NCBI GenBank assembly: GCA_964536135.1
Contig: CAZHVM010000001.1
Coordinates: 1-64,000, forward strand
DNA: 64,000 nucleotides
Origin: JAKPKF01 sp964536135
Lineage (GTDB): Bacteria; Patescibacteriota; Dojkabacteria; SC72
Direction: 5' to 3'
Made by a program: the position numbers and the translations under genes. Below are positions 43,162 through 51,969 of this stretch, piece after piece; within the stretch, counting starts at the first letter, position 1; each line of letters opens with the position of its first letter. The notes beneath the pieces are model-generated. The model saw only the letters and a program-made list of their open reading frames with translations. It made no database searches and was not told the DNA's origin.

Positions 43162-44295
43162 TTATCTTAAAGATTTTAAAATCTCTTGTGCAGCTTTCTC
43201 TCCAATACCCTTAATTTCCTGTAAACTCTTTTCATTTTTCCCAGAAAGATCGCTTATTGTATTAATTCCTTCCTCTTTTAATGCTTTAAGAATTCTTGTC
43301 GAAAGACCTAAATCTTCAATCTGTTTTGAATCCGCTTCTTTCTTAGCTTCTTCTGCCGCTACTATGTCTGCAGTTATATCCTTTTTAACAACTCTTACAA
43401 CTGTTCCTTTTGATTCTGCAATTTTTCCTTCTCTAAGTGCCTTCATTCTCTCCCTCTCCTCGTTTGCCATTTTCTCTTCTCTTTCTTTTTTCTCCAAGAA
43501 GTTTCTGCTCATTCTATCTAATACTGCCTCATGATCTCTTCTTAGAGCAACTAAGGAATTACCATATTTGGAATTCCCGATTACCTCTCCAAGGACATTC
43601 ATAATTAGAGTTATACTCTTTAGAGAGTCATCGTTTGCAGGTATTGAGTGTGTAATTAAGTCTGGGTTACTGTTTGTATCTACCATTGAAATGATTGGGA
43701 TACCTACTTTGTTAGCTTCTCTTACTGCAATTTTTTCTACTTTACTGTCTATTACAATGATAGCTACAGGAAGTTTGTCCATGAATTTAATCCCTTTGTA
43801 AATCATGTTGAGTTTTGCAATTTCTTTTTCCATTAAAAGAACTTCTTTTTTAACAAGATCTTTACCACCCTGCGCAATCTCCTCTTCCATCTTTACAAGA
43901 TTTTGGATACTTCTTCTTATGGTTTCAAAGTTTGTAAAAAGACCACCTGGCCATCTTCTATTTACGTAGAAAGCACCCTTCTCTAGTGCAATGTTTTGAA
44001 CTATTGAAGCTGCTTGTCCTTTTGTACCAACGATTAAGATATTCCCTGTATTAGAGAGTTTTTCTAATTCTTCTACTGCTTTTTTAAGCAATTCTTGTGT
44101 TTTAACAAGGTCTATGATGTGAATCCCGTTTCTTTCCTCGTAAATATATTGTTTCATTCTTGGATTCCACGCACTTTTCTTGTGACCAAAATGGCATCCT
44201 GATTGAAGCAATTCTATTAACTCTGGGAATTTAACTGTAGAGACTTTGTTTTGAGTCTTTGTCTCTTCTACGACTTTTTTTGCTGTTTTTTCCAT
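43162..44295 (-). CDS. rpsB: 30S ribosomal protein uS2 with C-terminal HhH (alpha-CTD-like) domain
   Basis: The uS2 core (about residues 20-255) is clear: LLQSGCHFGHKKSAWNPRM, YEERNGIHIIDL, RRWPGGLFTNFETI. After a charged linker, the last 54 residues (KQIEDLGLSTRILKALKEEG onward, including GIGEKAAQEIL) look like an RNA polymerase alpha C-terminal domain-type helix-hairpin-helix. 377 aa, over 100 more than the usual uS2. Unlike its neighbours it has a weak SD (AAGGA). First gene of rpsB-tsf-frr. Confidence 0.95.
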   Translation of the reverse strand: MEKTAKKVVEETKTQNKVSTVKFPELIELLQSGCHFGHKKSAWNPRMKQYIYEERNGIHIIDLVKTQELLKKAVEELEKLSNTGNILIVGTKGQAASIVQNIALEKGAFYVNRRWPGGLFTNFETIRRSIQNLVKMEEEIAQGGKDLVKKEVLLMEKEIAKLNMIYKGIKFMDKLPVAIIVIDSKVEKIAVREANKVGIPIISMVDTNSNPDLITHSIPANDDSLKSITLIMNVLGEVIGNSKYGNSLVALRRDHEAVLDRMSRNFLEKKEREEKMANEERERMKALREGKIAESKGTVVRVVKKDITADIVAAEEAKKEADSKQIEDLGLSTRILKALKEEGINTISDLSGKNEKSLQEIKGIGEKAAQEILKSLR

Positions 44296-44385
44296 ATTTT
44301 TCCTTTTATTAATATCTCTGGTGGGTGATATCTATATCATCCAGGAATTGTTCAGAGATATATGAGATATATATTAAACGTTAGG

Positions 44386-44414
44386 ATTATACAAAGAGAA
44401 TGAGGAGAATGCAA
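44386..44414 (-). promoter_or_regulatory. Promoter of the rpsB-tsf-frr operon
   Basis: Minus strand: TTGCAT (44414-44409), 17-nt spacer, TATAAT (44391-44386). Start would be near 44379, giving an 84-nt leader that contains a TGATATAGATATCA palindrome between CTGG and CCAG. The arms GCAAG/CTTGC (44411-44426) overlap the -35. Confidence 0.7.
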
Positions 44415-44454
44415 GGTTTTACTTGCACTTTATATTGAGAAAAAGCTTGTAAGC

Positions 44455-44660
44455 GACAGTATCGCCACCCCCAATTAAGTGAGATGGCGACTTGTCAAAG
44501 GGATACCCTTCCTAAGAAGATGGACTTGCACCATGTAGCATACTGCCCTAGAACTATCGTATGGAGAGCTTCTACCAACTCTCAACCTTCTTAGATATTG
44601 AAGCAAGGAACAGTCTTATGACAAAAGTCTAAAAAGACTGTTCCTTGTGAGGGGGATGCA
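44455..44660. ncRNA. Structured RNA candidate in the gene-free stretch 44296-44680
   Basis: Complementary arms indicate many helices: TCGCCA/TGGCGA (44462-44467 with 44485-44490), AAGGG/CCCTT (44498-44510), a junction closed by CTAAGAAG/CTTCTTAG (44512-44519 with 44587-44594) holding three hairpins (ATGG/CCAT, CATAC/GTATG, GAGAG/CTCTC), and a perfect 13-bp stem AAGGAACAGTCTT/AAGACTGTTCCTT (44605-44617 with 44634-44646). No RNase P, tmRNA, SRP or group I core motif was found. Strand undecided. It lies between a small SD-bearing ORF and the rpsB promoter. Confidence 0.5.
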
Positions 44661-44680
44661 TCCCTCTATAATTGTGAATG

Positions 44681-44890
44681 TTACTGCTGGGTCGTGTGAG
44701 TATTATCAACTGTCCACCCACCAGAGGGAGAAGGATTTAAATCAGAAGATGTTCTTTCTGAGTTTCCATTTCCATCATTACTCCAATGAGTGACATGGGC
44801 AGAAGTACCGCCACATCGATCATCACCAACGACCTCTTGCCGACTCCAGTTGGAGCCTGATTTCTCTTCACCAGTTGCACGGCCAGGCAT
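44681..44890 (-). CDS. Small hypothetical protein with strong SD (69 aa)
   Basis: Not recognised. Gly/Ser/Thr/Asn-rich, three Trp, hydrophilic (start MPGRATGEEKSGSNWSRQ). Support for it being real comes from its signals: a promoter at 44973-44945, a hairpin in the leader (CAACATG/CATGTTG, 44914-44932) and GGAGG (44901-44897) 6 nt before the ATG. Strong SDs are rare here. Structured RNA follows its stop. Confidence 0.5.
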   Translation of the reverse strand: MPGRATGEEKSGSNWSRQEVVGDDRCGGTSAHVTHWSNDGNGNSERTSSDLNPSPSGGWTVDNTHTTQQ

Positions 44891-44944
44891 AACAATCCTC
44901 CTTTAAAAGAACCCAACATGCTCGTCATGTTGTTTATAATGACT

Positions 44945-44973
44945 ATTTTACTCCAGAAAGAGAGAAATGTTAA
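44945..44973 (-). promoter_or_regulatory. Promoter of the 69-aa gene
   Basis: Minus strand: TTAACA (44973-44968), 17-nt spacer, TAAAAT (44950-44945). The leader of about 48 nt carries a hairpin with 7-bp arms and an SD. Confidence 0.5.
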
Positions 44974-44998
44974 GTATTATCAAGCCAGAATAGCCAAT

Positions 44999-45631
44999 CT
45001 AAGTAATGCTTTTCCACGCCTCTCCCCCAATAACAATATGATCTAGTAGTTTAATACCAACAAGATCTAATGCTTCCGAGAGCCTTTTTGTGAAGAGTAT
45101 ATCTTCTTCACTTGGACTAGGATCTCCAGATGGATGGTTATGTGCTATTACTACCAAAGCTGCATTTAATTCTAGTGCTGGCGTTATGATATCCCTTGGT
45201 AACACACTAACGATATCCAACGACCCCATACCCACTACCCTCTTATCTAGTACCTCAAACCTAGAATTAAGAAAAAGCCCAACTACATACTCCTGCTTTT
45301 TACTACCAATATCTCTTAACAAACCATACGCATCTTCAGAATCCTTCACAAAACTCCTCTCACTCCTACACAATCCATATACTCTTCTTCCCAACTCCAT
45401 GCCTGCAAGAATACGCATTGCCGTTACAATTCCAACCCCCTCTACTCCATCGATATCTTCAATACATATCTCCTTACCATTACTCACAACCTTACGTATT
45501 CTCTTTACAATACTCCTTGAGATTGAAAGGAAATCTTTCCCTTTTACACCAGAACCAACCAATATTGCTACCAATTCTGTATCACTAAGACTATCTATCC
45601 CTCTCTCAAGGTATTTCTCTCTCGGAAGCAT
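44999..45631 (-). CDS. radC: RadC-family JAB-domain protein
   Basis: 210 aa: starts MLPREKYLERGIDSLSDTEL, an HhH segment (DIDGVEGVGIVTAMRILAG) and the JAB metal site HNHPSGDPSPSEED. The true function of RadC is unsettled despite its name. Normal length. Confidence 0.93.
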   Translation of the reverse strand: MLPREKYLERGIDSLSDTELVAILVGSGVKGKDFLSISRSIVKRIRKVVSNGKEICIEDIDGVEGVGIVTAMRILAGMELGRRVYGLCRSERSFVKDSEDAYGLLRDIGSKKQEYVVGLFLNSRFEVLDKRVVGMGSLDIVSVLPRDIITPALELNAALVVIAHNHPSGDPSPSEEDILFTKRLSEALDLVGIKLLDHIVIGGEAWKSIT

Positions 45632-45676
45632 GTATATATCATAGAAGACATATATGAAATTACTCTGAATTCTTCT

Positions 45677-46522
45677 TTAAATTCTTGTCCTGTTTACTTT
45701 TTCTCTTTTAGAATGTTGTTCTGTATGTTTTTGGTAATACCCTCGAACTTTTTTCTTGTAATTATCTCCATTCATTTTGAAATATTGAAAAATTTCTAAG
45801 TAATACCTTCGAGGTATATCGGATGGCGTATTATAGCCCTTTTCAAGAAGATATTTCTTAATATATTTCATCTGTTTTTCTGTAAATATCTTCTTTAAAG
45901 TATCAATAACGAATCTATTTGTCTGGTTAAATATGTACGAAACAAAATCCCTGTACAGTTCAAATTCAACCTCAGGATTTTCCCTCTTTACAATCTTAAG
46001 TAAAACAATATCTACGCTTGGGACTGGACTGAAATCATATCTATCAAGTTCTTCTACGATTGAGAATGTGTATCTTGAGCTTAGAATAGTGGCAATCTGG
46101 GTATTAAATGGTTCTCCTAGAAATCTATCTGCCGCTTCTTCTTGTACGAAAAGAAATGCTTCTATCAAGCTAGAGTCTATGGCCGTTATCTTATTTATAA
46201 TCTCGGATGTTAACGCAAATGGTATATTACTAAATATTTTGAAATCTTTCGTAGGTAAGTTTGTAAGAAGAAAATCATCATTTATGAGTTTAATCGGAAG
46301 AGAAGAAAGATTCTTGGTTAGCTCTCTAAAATACTTTGTATCTAATTCAAAAGCCGTTACATTATCTGAATATTTGGATAGTTCTTGTGCTATTACCCCT
46401 TTTCCTGCACCAATATCTAATACTATGTCATCTGAGGAGAAAGAGGCATTTTTAACCATCTCCTTGAGATGATTAGCATTTTTATAGAAATTTTGTGAAT
46501 AACAGATATCTACCATCAACAA
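45677..46522 (-). CDS. Erm-type 23S rRNA adenine dimethyltransferase
   Basis: SAM-dependent rRNA methyltransferase of the KsgA/Erm family. Seen: start motif YSQNFYKN, SAM motif VLDIGAGKGVIAQELSK, acidic FELDTKYF, and the catalytic NIPF in FSNIPFALTSEI. NIPF and the short FYKN opening favour Erm (A2058 of 23S rRNA) over KsgA (NLPY). A basic C-terminal tail follows. It could confer macrolide-lincosamide-streptogramin B tolerance; that is inference. Its start lies 1 nt after the topA stop. Confidence 0.8.
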   Translation of the reverse strand: MLMVDICYSQNFYKNANHLKEMVKNASFSSDDIVLDIGAGKGVIAQELSKYSDNVTAFELDTKYFRELTKNLSSLPIKLINDDFLLTNLPTKDFKIFSNIPFALTSEIINKITAIDSSLIEAFLFVQEEAADRFLGEPFNTQIATILSSRYTFSIVEELDRYDFSPVPSVDIVLLKIVKRENPEVEFELYRDFVSYIFNQTNRFVIDTLKKIFTEKQMKYIKKYLLEKGYNTPSDIPRRYYLEIFQYFKMNGDNYKKKVRGYYQKHTEQHSKREKVNRTRI

Positions 46523-46523
46523 A

Positions 46524-48668
46524 TTATACCACCTTCTTTTTCTTCTTAGCCTTGAAACTCTTCTTAATATATTTACACTTTGGGTATGTACTACAACCTA
46601 TGAATGTTTTACCCCATTTACTCCTTCGTTCTACCAAATTACCACCACACTCTGGACATTTCTCCTTGAGAAGTAATGGCATCGTCCCTTTACACTCTGG
46701 ATATTTCTCACAAGCCCAGAATTTACCATATTTGCTATTTTTGAGTAGTAATTTACTACCACACTTTGGACATTTATCTGGCTTGGCATACTTATTGAAA
46801 TCTAAACTCTCCTCTCCACCAGAAAGATCTTTCATTCCCTTACATTCAGGGAATTTGGAACATGTTAAAAACTTACCATATCTTCCGAGTCTCACTAGCA
46901 TTTCAGAGCCACAGATTGGACACTTCTCTTTGGATTTAGAAAGTATGACAATATCTTCCTTATTTACATCCTTAAGAGCTTTTTCTATCTCTGCAACAAG
47001 TGGCTTGTACTGCGCATCTATTACTGGAATATATTCACTCTTACCATTGGCTATATCGTCTAATTCATCTTCTACCTTAGCAGTATATTTGTAATCTACT
47101 AATCTTTTGAAATTATTTCTTAAAAGATTTGTAACAACCCTTCCAACATCTGTTGGTAAAAGTGCCTTATCTTCCTTTGTAACATATCCTCTACTTTGTA
47201 TTGTAGAGATAATGGTTGCATATGTAGAAGGTCTACCAATACCCAATTCTTCAAGCTTTTTAACAAGTGCAGCCTCTGTATATCTAGCTGGAGGTTGTGT
47301 AAATTTCTGTTCTTTTACAAATTTATCCCACTTAAGAATATCTCCTTTTGCTATCTTTGAAACTTCCTGCAGATCACTATCTCCCTTTCCACCACCAAGT
47401 GCTCTTCTGAAACCGTCAAAGAGTGTTTTCTCTCCACCAAGGGTAAATGTATACAGAGGTTTCTTTTTATCTTTGCTTTCTATATGTATTGTCAATGTCT
47501 CTGCTTCTTTCTCTTTCATCTGAGAAGATATTGCTCGTCTCCATACTAGATCGTAGAGTTTGGCTTCTGCAGGACCGAATTTAGATTCAATTTCTGCTTT
47601 TTCAAGGTTTAGATCTGTTGGTCTTATAGCTTCGTGTGCTTCTTGTGCATTTTTACTTCTAGTTTTGTAGTAATTTGGTTTCTCTGGAAGATATTCCACA
47701 CCATATTTGTTCTTTACTAATTCTCTTATTCCATCTATTGCTTTTGAACTTAAATTGACAGAATCTGTTCTCATGTATGTAATTACACCTGCTTGATACA
47801 ATACCTGAGCTATACCCATTGTTCTTTTGGATGAATATCCCAAGACATTGTTTGCAGACTGTTGTAGTGTAGAGGTTGTAAATGGTGGATATGCATGTCT
47901 TTTAATATTCTTTTTAAGAACATCTACAACTTCGTAACTTCCCTTTCCAAGGAATTCCTCAATATCTTTTACCTCTTCTGCTTTAGCAGGAATATATTTT
48001 TTACCATCTTTCTTTACTAATTTTGCTCTCAGAGTATCCCCGCTTGGACTTGTTGTATCTACAAAAAACTCCCAGTATTCCTCAGAGTCAAACGCATCTC
48101 TTTCCTCTTCTCTTTCTACAACTAACCTCAAAGCTACAGATTGGACTCTACCGGCAGAAAGACCGTACCAAATTTTCTTCCAAACTAACTCTGAAAGTTT
48201 GTAACCAACTAATCTGTCTAGAACTCTTCTAGCCTTTTGTGCTTCTACAAGGTTAATATTTATATCTGAAGGCTTACTTACTGCCTCTAAAATGGCATCT
48301 TTGGTTATCTCATGGAATGTGACTCTTTTGGTATTTTTAGCTTTCAGAACTGAATCTACATGCCAAGCTATTGCCTCTCCTTCACGGTCAGGGTCCATTG
48401 CAAGATATACATGGCCCTCTTTTGGAACAGCTCGTTTTAAATCTTGTATTATCTTACCTTTACCATATATCGTCTCGAAGAGGGGTTTGTATCCATCTTC
48501 TACATCTACTGCCAACTTACTCTTTGGAAGATCAATTATATGGCCTATTGTAGCCATAACTTTAAAATCGTCTCCAAGATATTTATTTATGGTCTTCGCT
48601 TTTGCAGGAGACTCTACTATTAGAAGGTTTTTATATTTTTTAGTTGATTTTGTCATTTTTATTCGCAT
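46524..48668 (-). CDS. topA: DNA topoisomerase I
   Basis: Type IA enzyme relaxing negative supercoils. Toprim domain at the N-terminus (LLIVESPAKAKTINKYLG; DPDREGEAIAWH), active-site Tyr in ITYMRTDSVNLSS, and three C-terminal Cys4 zinc fingers beginning CPICGSEM, CPKCGSKL and CPECGGNL. 714 aa. An in-frame ATG four codons in (48656, MTKSTKKY) is an equally good start. Confidence 0.96.
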   Translation of the reverse strand: MRIKMTKSTKKYKNLLIVESPAKAKTINKYLGDDFKVMATIGHIIDLPKSKLAVDVEDGYKPLFETIYGKGKIIQDLKRAVPKEGHVYLAMDPDREGEAIAWHVDSVLKAKNTKRVTFHEITKDAILEAVSKPSDININLVEAQKARRVLDRLVGYKLSELVWKKIWYGLSAGRVQSVALRLVVEREEERDAFDSEEYWEFFVDTTSPSGDTLRAKLVKKDGKKYIPAKAEEVKDIEEFLGKGSYEVVDVLKKNIKRHAYPPFTTSTLQQSANNVLGYSSKRTMGIAQVLYQAGVITYMRTDSVNLSSKAIDGIRELVKNKYGVEYLPEKPNYYKTRSKNAQEAHEAIRPTDLNLEKAEIESKFGPAEAKLYDLVWRRAISSQMKEKEAETLTIHIESKDKKKPLYTFTLGGEKTLFDGFRRALGGGKGDSDLQEVSKIAKGDILKWDKFVKEQKFTQPPARYTEAALVKKLEELGIGRPSTYATIISTIQSRGYVTKEDKALLPTDVGRVVTNLLRNNFKRLVDYKYTAKVEDELDDIANGKSEYIPVIDAQYKPLVAEIEKALKDVNKEDIVILSKSKEKCPICGSEMLVRLGRYGKFLTCSKFPECKGMKDLSGGEESLDFNKYAKPDKCPKCGSKLLLKNSKYGKFWACEKYPECKGTMPLLLKEKCPECGGNLVERRSKWGKTFIGCSTYPKCKYIKKSFKAKKKKKVV

Positions 48669-48756
48669 CCTAAAAATACAGTATATATTCTACCATTGTC
48701 AAACATGTTTATATTTATTACACACCCAAGGAGCATATCTCTACCATGTACAAAGA

Positions 48757-49428
48757 TTATATCCCTATTCGTATTTGTTCTCCATCTATTCCCAATATAC
48801 CAAGGAAATCCTCTATCCCTGTAATTATGTCTGCACCCTGCTTTATTAAACTATTGCATCCCTTTGAACTCTCTCTTGTAATATCTCCAGGGACAACAAA
48901 AACATCTCTTCCGTATTCAAGAGCAAGGTTTGCAGTAAGTAAAGATCCACTCTCTAAACCTCCCTCTATGACAATTGTAGTGTCTGACATACCTGCCAAT
49001 ATTCTGTTTCTTATTGGGAACATCTCTTTCCTTGTTTGCGTTCCTTTGGGAAACTCCGCTGCCACAATGCCTTTTTTACATATTTCATCATATATTCCCC
49101 TGTTTTGCTCTGGAAAGCCTTTGTCAATACCGCCTGCGATTACTGCTATTGTGCTAAGCCCTTTCTCCAAGCACATTCGGTGCACCTGGCTGTCTATACC
49201 AATTGCTAAACCACTCACAAAAGCTACATTTAATTCCTTTGGAACAAAGGAAAGCAGATATCTTACAACCCATTTCCCGTATGTACTCATTGTTCTTGTT
49301 CCTACAATTGTAATAAGTCTTTTTGAGAGTATCTCTTTGTTCCCTTTACAGTACAAGACATTGGGATATCTATATATATTTCGAAGATCACTGGGATACT
49401 CTTTGTCGGATGCCTTTATGGTGTACAT
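48757..49428 (-). CDS. dprA: DNA processing protein DprA (short form)
   Basis: Loads RecA on incoming ssDNA during transformation. Rossmann-like domain with TIVGTRTMSTYGKW, FVSGLAIGIDSQVHR, IAVIAGGID and ANLALEYGRDVFVVPG. 223 aa; the N-terminal SAM domain is reduced and the C-terminal winged helix absent. Lies 35 nt after the PBP2 gene. Suggests DNA uptake, a common CPR trait. Confidence 0.93.
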   Translation of the reverse strand: MYTIKASDKEYPSDLRNIYRYPNVLYCKGNKEILSKRLITIVGTRTMSTYGKWVVRYLLSFVPKELNVAFVSGLAIGIDSQVHRMCLEKGLSTIAVIAGGIDKGFPEQNRGIYDEICKKGIVAAEFPKGTQTRKEMFPIRNRILAGMSDTTIVIEGGLESGSLLTANLALEYGRDVFVVPGDITRESSKGCNSLIKQGADIITGIEDFLGILGIDGEQIRIGI

Positions 49429-49463
49429 AACCGAGATTATGTACCTAGATTGTTAAAAATATA

Positions 49464-51464
49464 TTAAATCTTTCCCTCTTTAACCATCCACATAATCATG
49501 TTTTGCATAATGGCGACAGCATTGGAGCTATGCCCACCATCTTCAAGAAATACTGAGAAAGAGTACTTAGGCTTGTCATACGGGAAGAAACCACCTACCC
49601 ATGCATGAGTATTTTCGTAAATTCCTTTGGAATTTACCTTTCCGAACTCTGCAGTACCCGTTTTAGCAGCCACGACTACCCCCACATTGGCCAACTGCCC
49701 CACAGACCTTTTCGGACCGTTCACAGCGGACCACATCCCCTCCTTAGTGGTATTAAAGGCCTCCTTGGACACCATGTTTTCCTCTAAAAGGTCAAATGTT
49801 AGAGTTTCTGTTTCTCCTTGCTCATCTCTAAAAGACTTTGCAACATGTGGAGTATGTAGTTTTCCCTCGGTAGCAAGAGCTGCCATCCAGTTGGACATCT
49901 GGATTGGTGTTACCAGAGTTATTCCCTGCCCAATTACAGAGTTACATGAGTCTCCCTCTGGATACCACACAGACTCAAGCCATGGGCTTGTGGTCTCTGC
50001 TAAAAGCTTTTTATTGGCTGGAGAAGGAAGTCTACCCGGAGCTTCTCCTGGTACATCTATTCCCGTGTATTTTCCTATTCCAAACTTCTCTAAGTAAGGA
50101 TCTAGCTTGTTAATATCCCAGTTTCTAATTAATTCACAAAAGAAAATGTTTGAAGATTGGGCTATACCTCCGACAACATTAAGAGGACCATATGCATGAT
50201 TTTCGAATTCTTGGAAAGGCGCACCATTGGAGAATTTGTATCCATATCTGCTTACGTAAATTGTGTTTTTAGTTATGGCACCAGCATCCAGTGCAGCAGG
50301 TGCAACTAGACTTTTAAAGGTGGAACCAGGAGGCATCTGAACAGATATAGCTCTATTAATGAGTGGAAGATTTTTGTCACCAAGAAGTTTGGAGTAATCT
50401 TTTGTTGAAATACCACCTACGAAGAGATTGTTGTCATAGCTTGGGTATGTAACCATCGCTATAATTTCGCCTGTCTCAACATCCTCTATGATACCCGCAC
50501 CGCCTACAGCATCAGCTTTCTTAACACCACTCCTTAGGAAATCGTAGAATTTCTTCTGTATATCTATATCTATAGTTAGATACAAACTATCCCCCGATAC
50601 AGCCTCTTTTATAACATATTCTTGGTTTGAGATAGACCTTCCAAGAGCATCAACCTCCATTGCTATTTCACCATTTTCACCTCTAAGCTGTTCGTCATAC
50701 CATCTCTCTACACCACTTTTGCCAATTGTATCTGTCAGAGTAAAAGATTCCGAAGAAGACAAATCCTCATTTGTGATATCGCCAGTATATCCAATAATAT
50801 GTGAGACTATATCCTTGTATGGATAGTATCTTTGACTATCATTATCTATATATATACCTATCAACAACTCACTTTTTGACTTTATATCTATCGCTTTTTC
50901 ATTACTTACATTCTCTGCAATCAATATGTCTGTAAAATATGGACTCTCCTTGTGAACAAAATAAATCTTTTCAAGAATACTACTGTATTCTCCACCAGCA
51001 TAGGTCTTTTTCCATGCATCACCAAGTATACCCCCGAGGGTATTGATTGCGTTCTCTAAGGCCTCTGCCTTTATTGCCCCTCTCTCATCTAGATAATCTC
51101 CCATCTTAATGTACAAGTTCATAGACGGAACATTCTCAGCAAGTTTTTTACCATTCCGATCAAAGATTGCACCTCGATAAGCAGTTTCAGTCTTTAACCT
51201 TATTTGGTTATCATTAGATTTTTTCAGCATTTCTTCTCCTTTCACTATCTGAAGTGCTGTTAAATTCCCTAGCAGAACAATGAAAAGTATGAAAAAAAGA
51301 AAAAAAACAAATATATAATTCCAAGGGCTACTCTTCTCAACAGTGGCAGGCTTAGAGAAGTATTTCTTAAGCGAAAAACTAAAAGGCTCTAAGCGCCCAT
51401 TAGAGATCTTCTTTTTTCTTTTAGGGATACTACCTGCTATTTTCTTGGATAGTTTTAATTCCAT
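49464..51464 (-). CDS. mrdA: Penicillin-binding protein 2 (peptidoglycan transpeptidase)
   Basis: Elongasome transpeptidase. N-terminal membrane helix (about residues 48-70), dimerisation domain, and transpeptidase motifs SxxK in PPGSTFKSLV, SSN in AQSSNIFFCEL and KTGTAEFG. 666 aa. Start overlaps the mreD end by 10 nt. The transglycosylase partner RodA is not in the window. Confidence 0.94.
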   Translation of the reverse strand: MELKLSKKIAGSIPKRKKKISNGRLEPFSFSLKKYFSKPATVEKSSPWNYIFVFFLFFILFIVLLGNLTALQIVKGEEMLKKSNDNQIRLKTETAYRGAIFDRNGKKLAENVPSMNLYIKMGDYLDERGAIKAEALENAINTLGGILGDAWKKTYAGGEYSSILEKIYFVHKESPYFTDILIAENVSNEKAIDIKSKSELLIGIYIDNDSQRYYPYKDIVSHIIGYTGDITNEDLSSSESFTLTDTIGKSGVERWYDEQLRGENGEIAMEVDALGRSISNQEYVIKEAVSGDSLYLTIDIDIQKKFYDFLRSGVKKADAVGGAGIIEDVETGEIIAMVTYPSYDNNLFVGGISTKDYSKLLGDKNLPLINRAISVQMPPGSTFKSLVAPAALDAGAITKNTIYVSRYGYKFSNGAPFQEFENHAYGPLNVVGGIAQSSNIFFCELIRNWDINKLDPYLEKFGIGKYTGIDVPGEAPGRLPSPANKKLLAETTSPWLESVWYPEGDSCNSVIGQGITLVTPIQMSNWMAALATEGKLHTPHVAKSFRDEQGETETLTFDLLEENMVSKEAFNTTKEGMWSAVNGPKRSVGQLANVGVVVAAKTGTAEFGKVNSKGIYENTHAWVGGFFPYDKPKYSFSVFLEDGGHSSNAVAIMQNMIMWMVKEGKI

Positions 51465-51958
51465 TTCTTACTTATCTTTATATTATTCTCCTTACCCCTA
51501 GTAAAACTAAGTAATATGTCCACTACATACAAAGCGACTGTGAGTAGCACAGACTTAACACCAGCTACCAGAAGCATATTCCCTGTTAAAATTCCCAAAT
51601 TACCACTAAGGAAAAGTGAGGGTAAAATCAAAATTAAAACAAAGTAAAATGTAATTGCGACAAATTTGATACCATACCCAATAGCTCCTTCGCTTATATT
51701 GAATATAAAAGAGCTTGCAAGCAAAAATAGCAATGGAATACCAACTAGAAGAATATCTATCCCAAGTGGATAGTGAAATACCACATCAGAAATTAGGGAA
51801 TATATTACTAGGATTACTGTCAACCATTTAATATCTAACCTTCCCAAAAGCAAGAGAATTAATACAAAGAAAATTCTAATTCCTAAAGCACTATAAAGGA
51901 AACCCTCAGCAAAAAGAGCTCCAATTACCCCTATTGTTATATACAAAATTTTTAACAT
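51455..51958 (-). CDS. mreD: Rod-shape membrane protein MreD (probable)
   Basis: 167 aa, five predicted membrane helices, little sequence signature. Called from position between mreC and PBP2 and from size and topology. One of the few genes with an SD-like element (AAGGA, 9 nt before the ATG). Confidence 0.75.
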   Translation of the reverse strand: MLKILYITIGVIGALFAEGFLYSALGIRIFFVLILLLLGRLDIKWLTVILVIYSLISDVVFHYPLGIDILLVGIPLLFLLASSFIFNISEGAIGYGIKFVAITFYFVLILILPSLFLSGNLGILTGNMLLVAGVKSVLLTVALYVVDILLSFTRGKENNIKISKKWN

Positions 51959-51969
51959 TCTTCTTTTCC

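Noticed and set aside
44348..44376. Plus-strand promoter TTGTTC-16-TATATT for the structured RNA
   Set aside because: Spacing is off and the region is so AT-rich that a chance match is likely.
44737..44928. Alternative 63-aa frame over the 69-aa small gene
   Set aside because: The GGAGG is correctly spaced for the 69-aa frame; the other frame starts upstream of it inside the leader hairpin.
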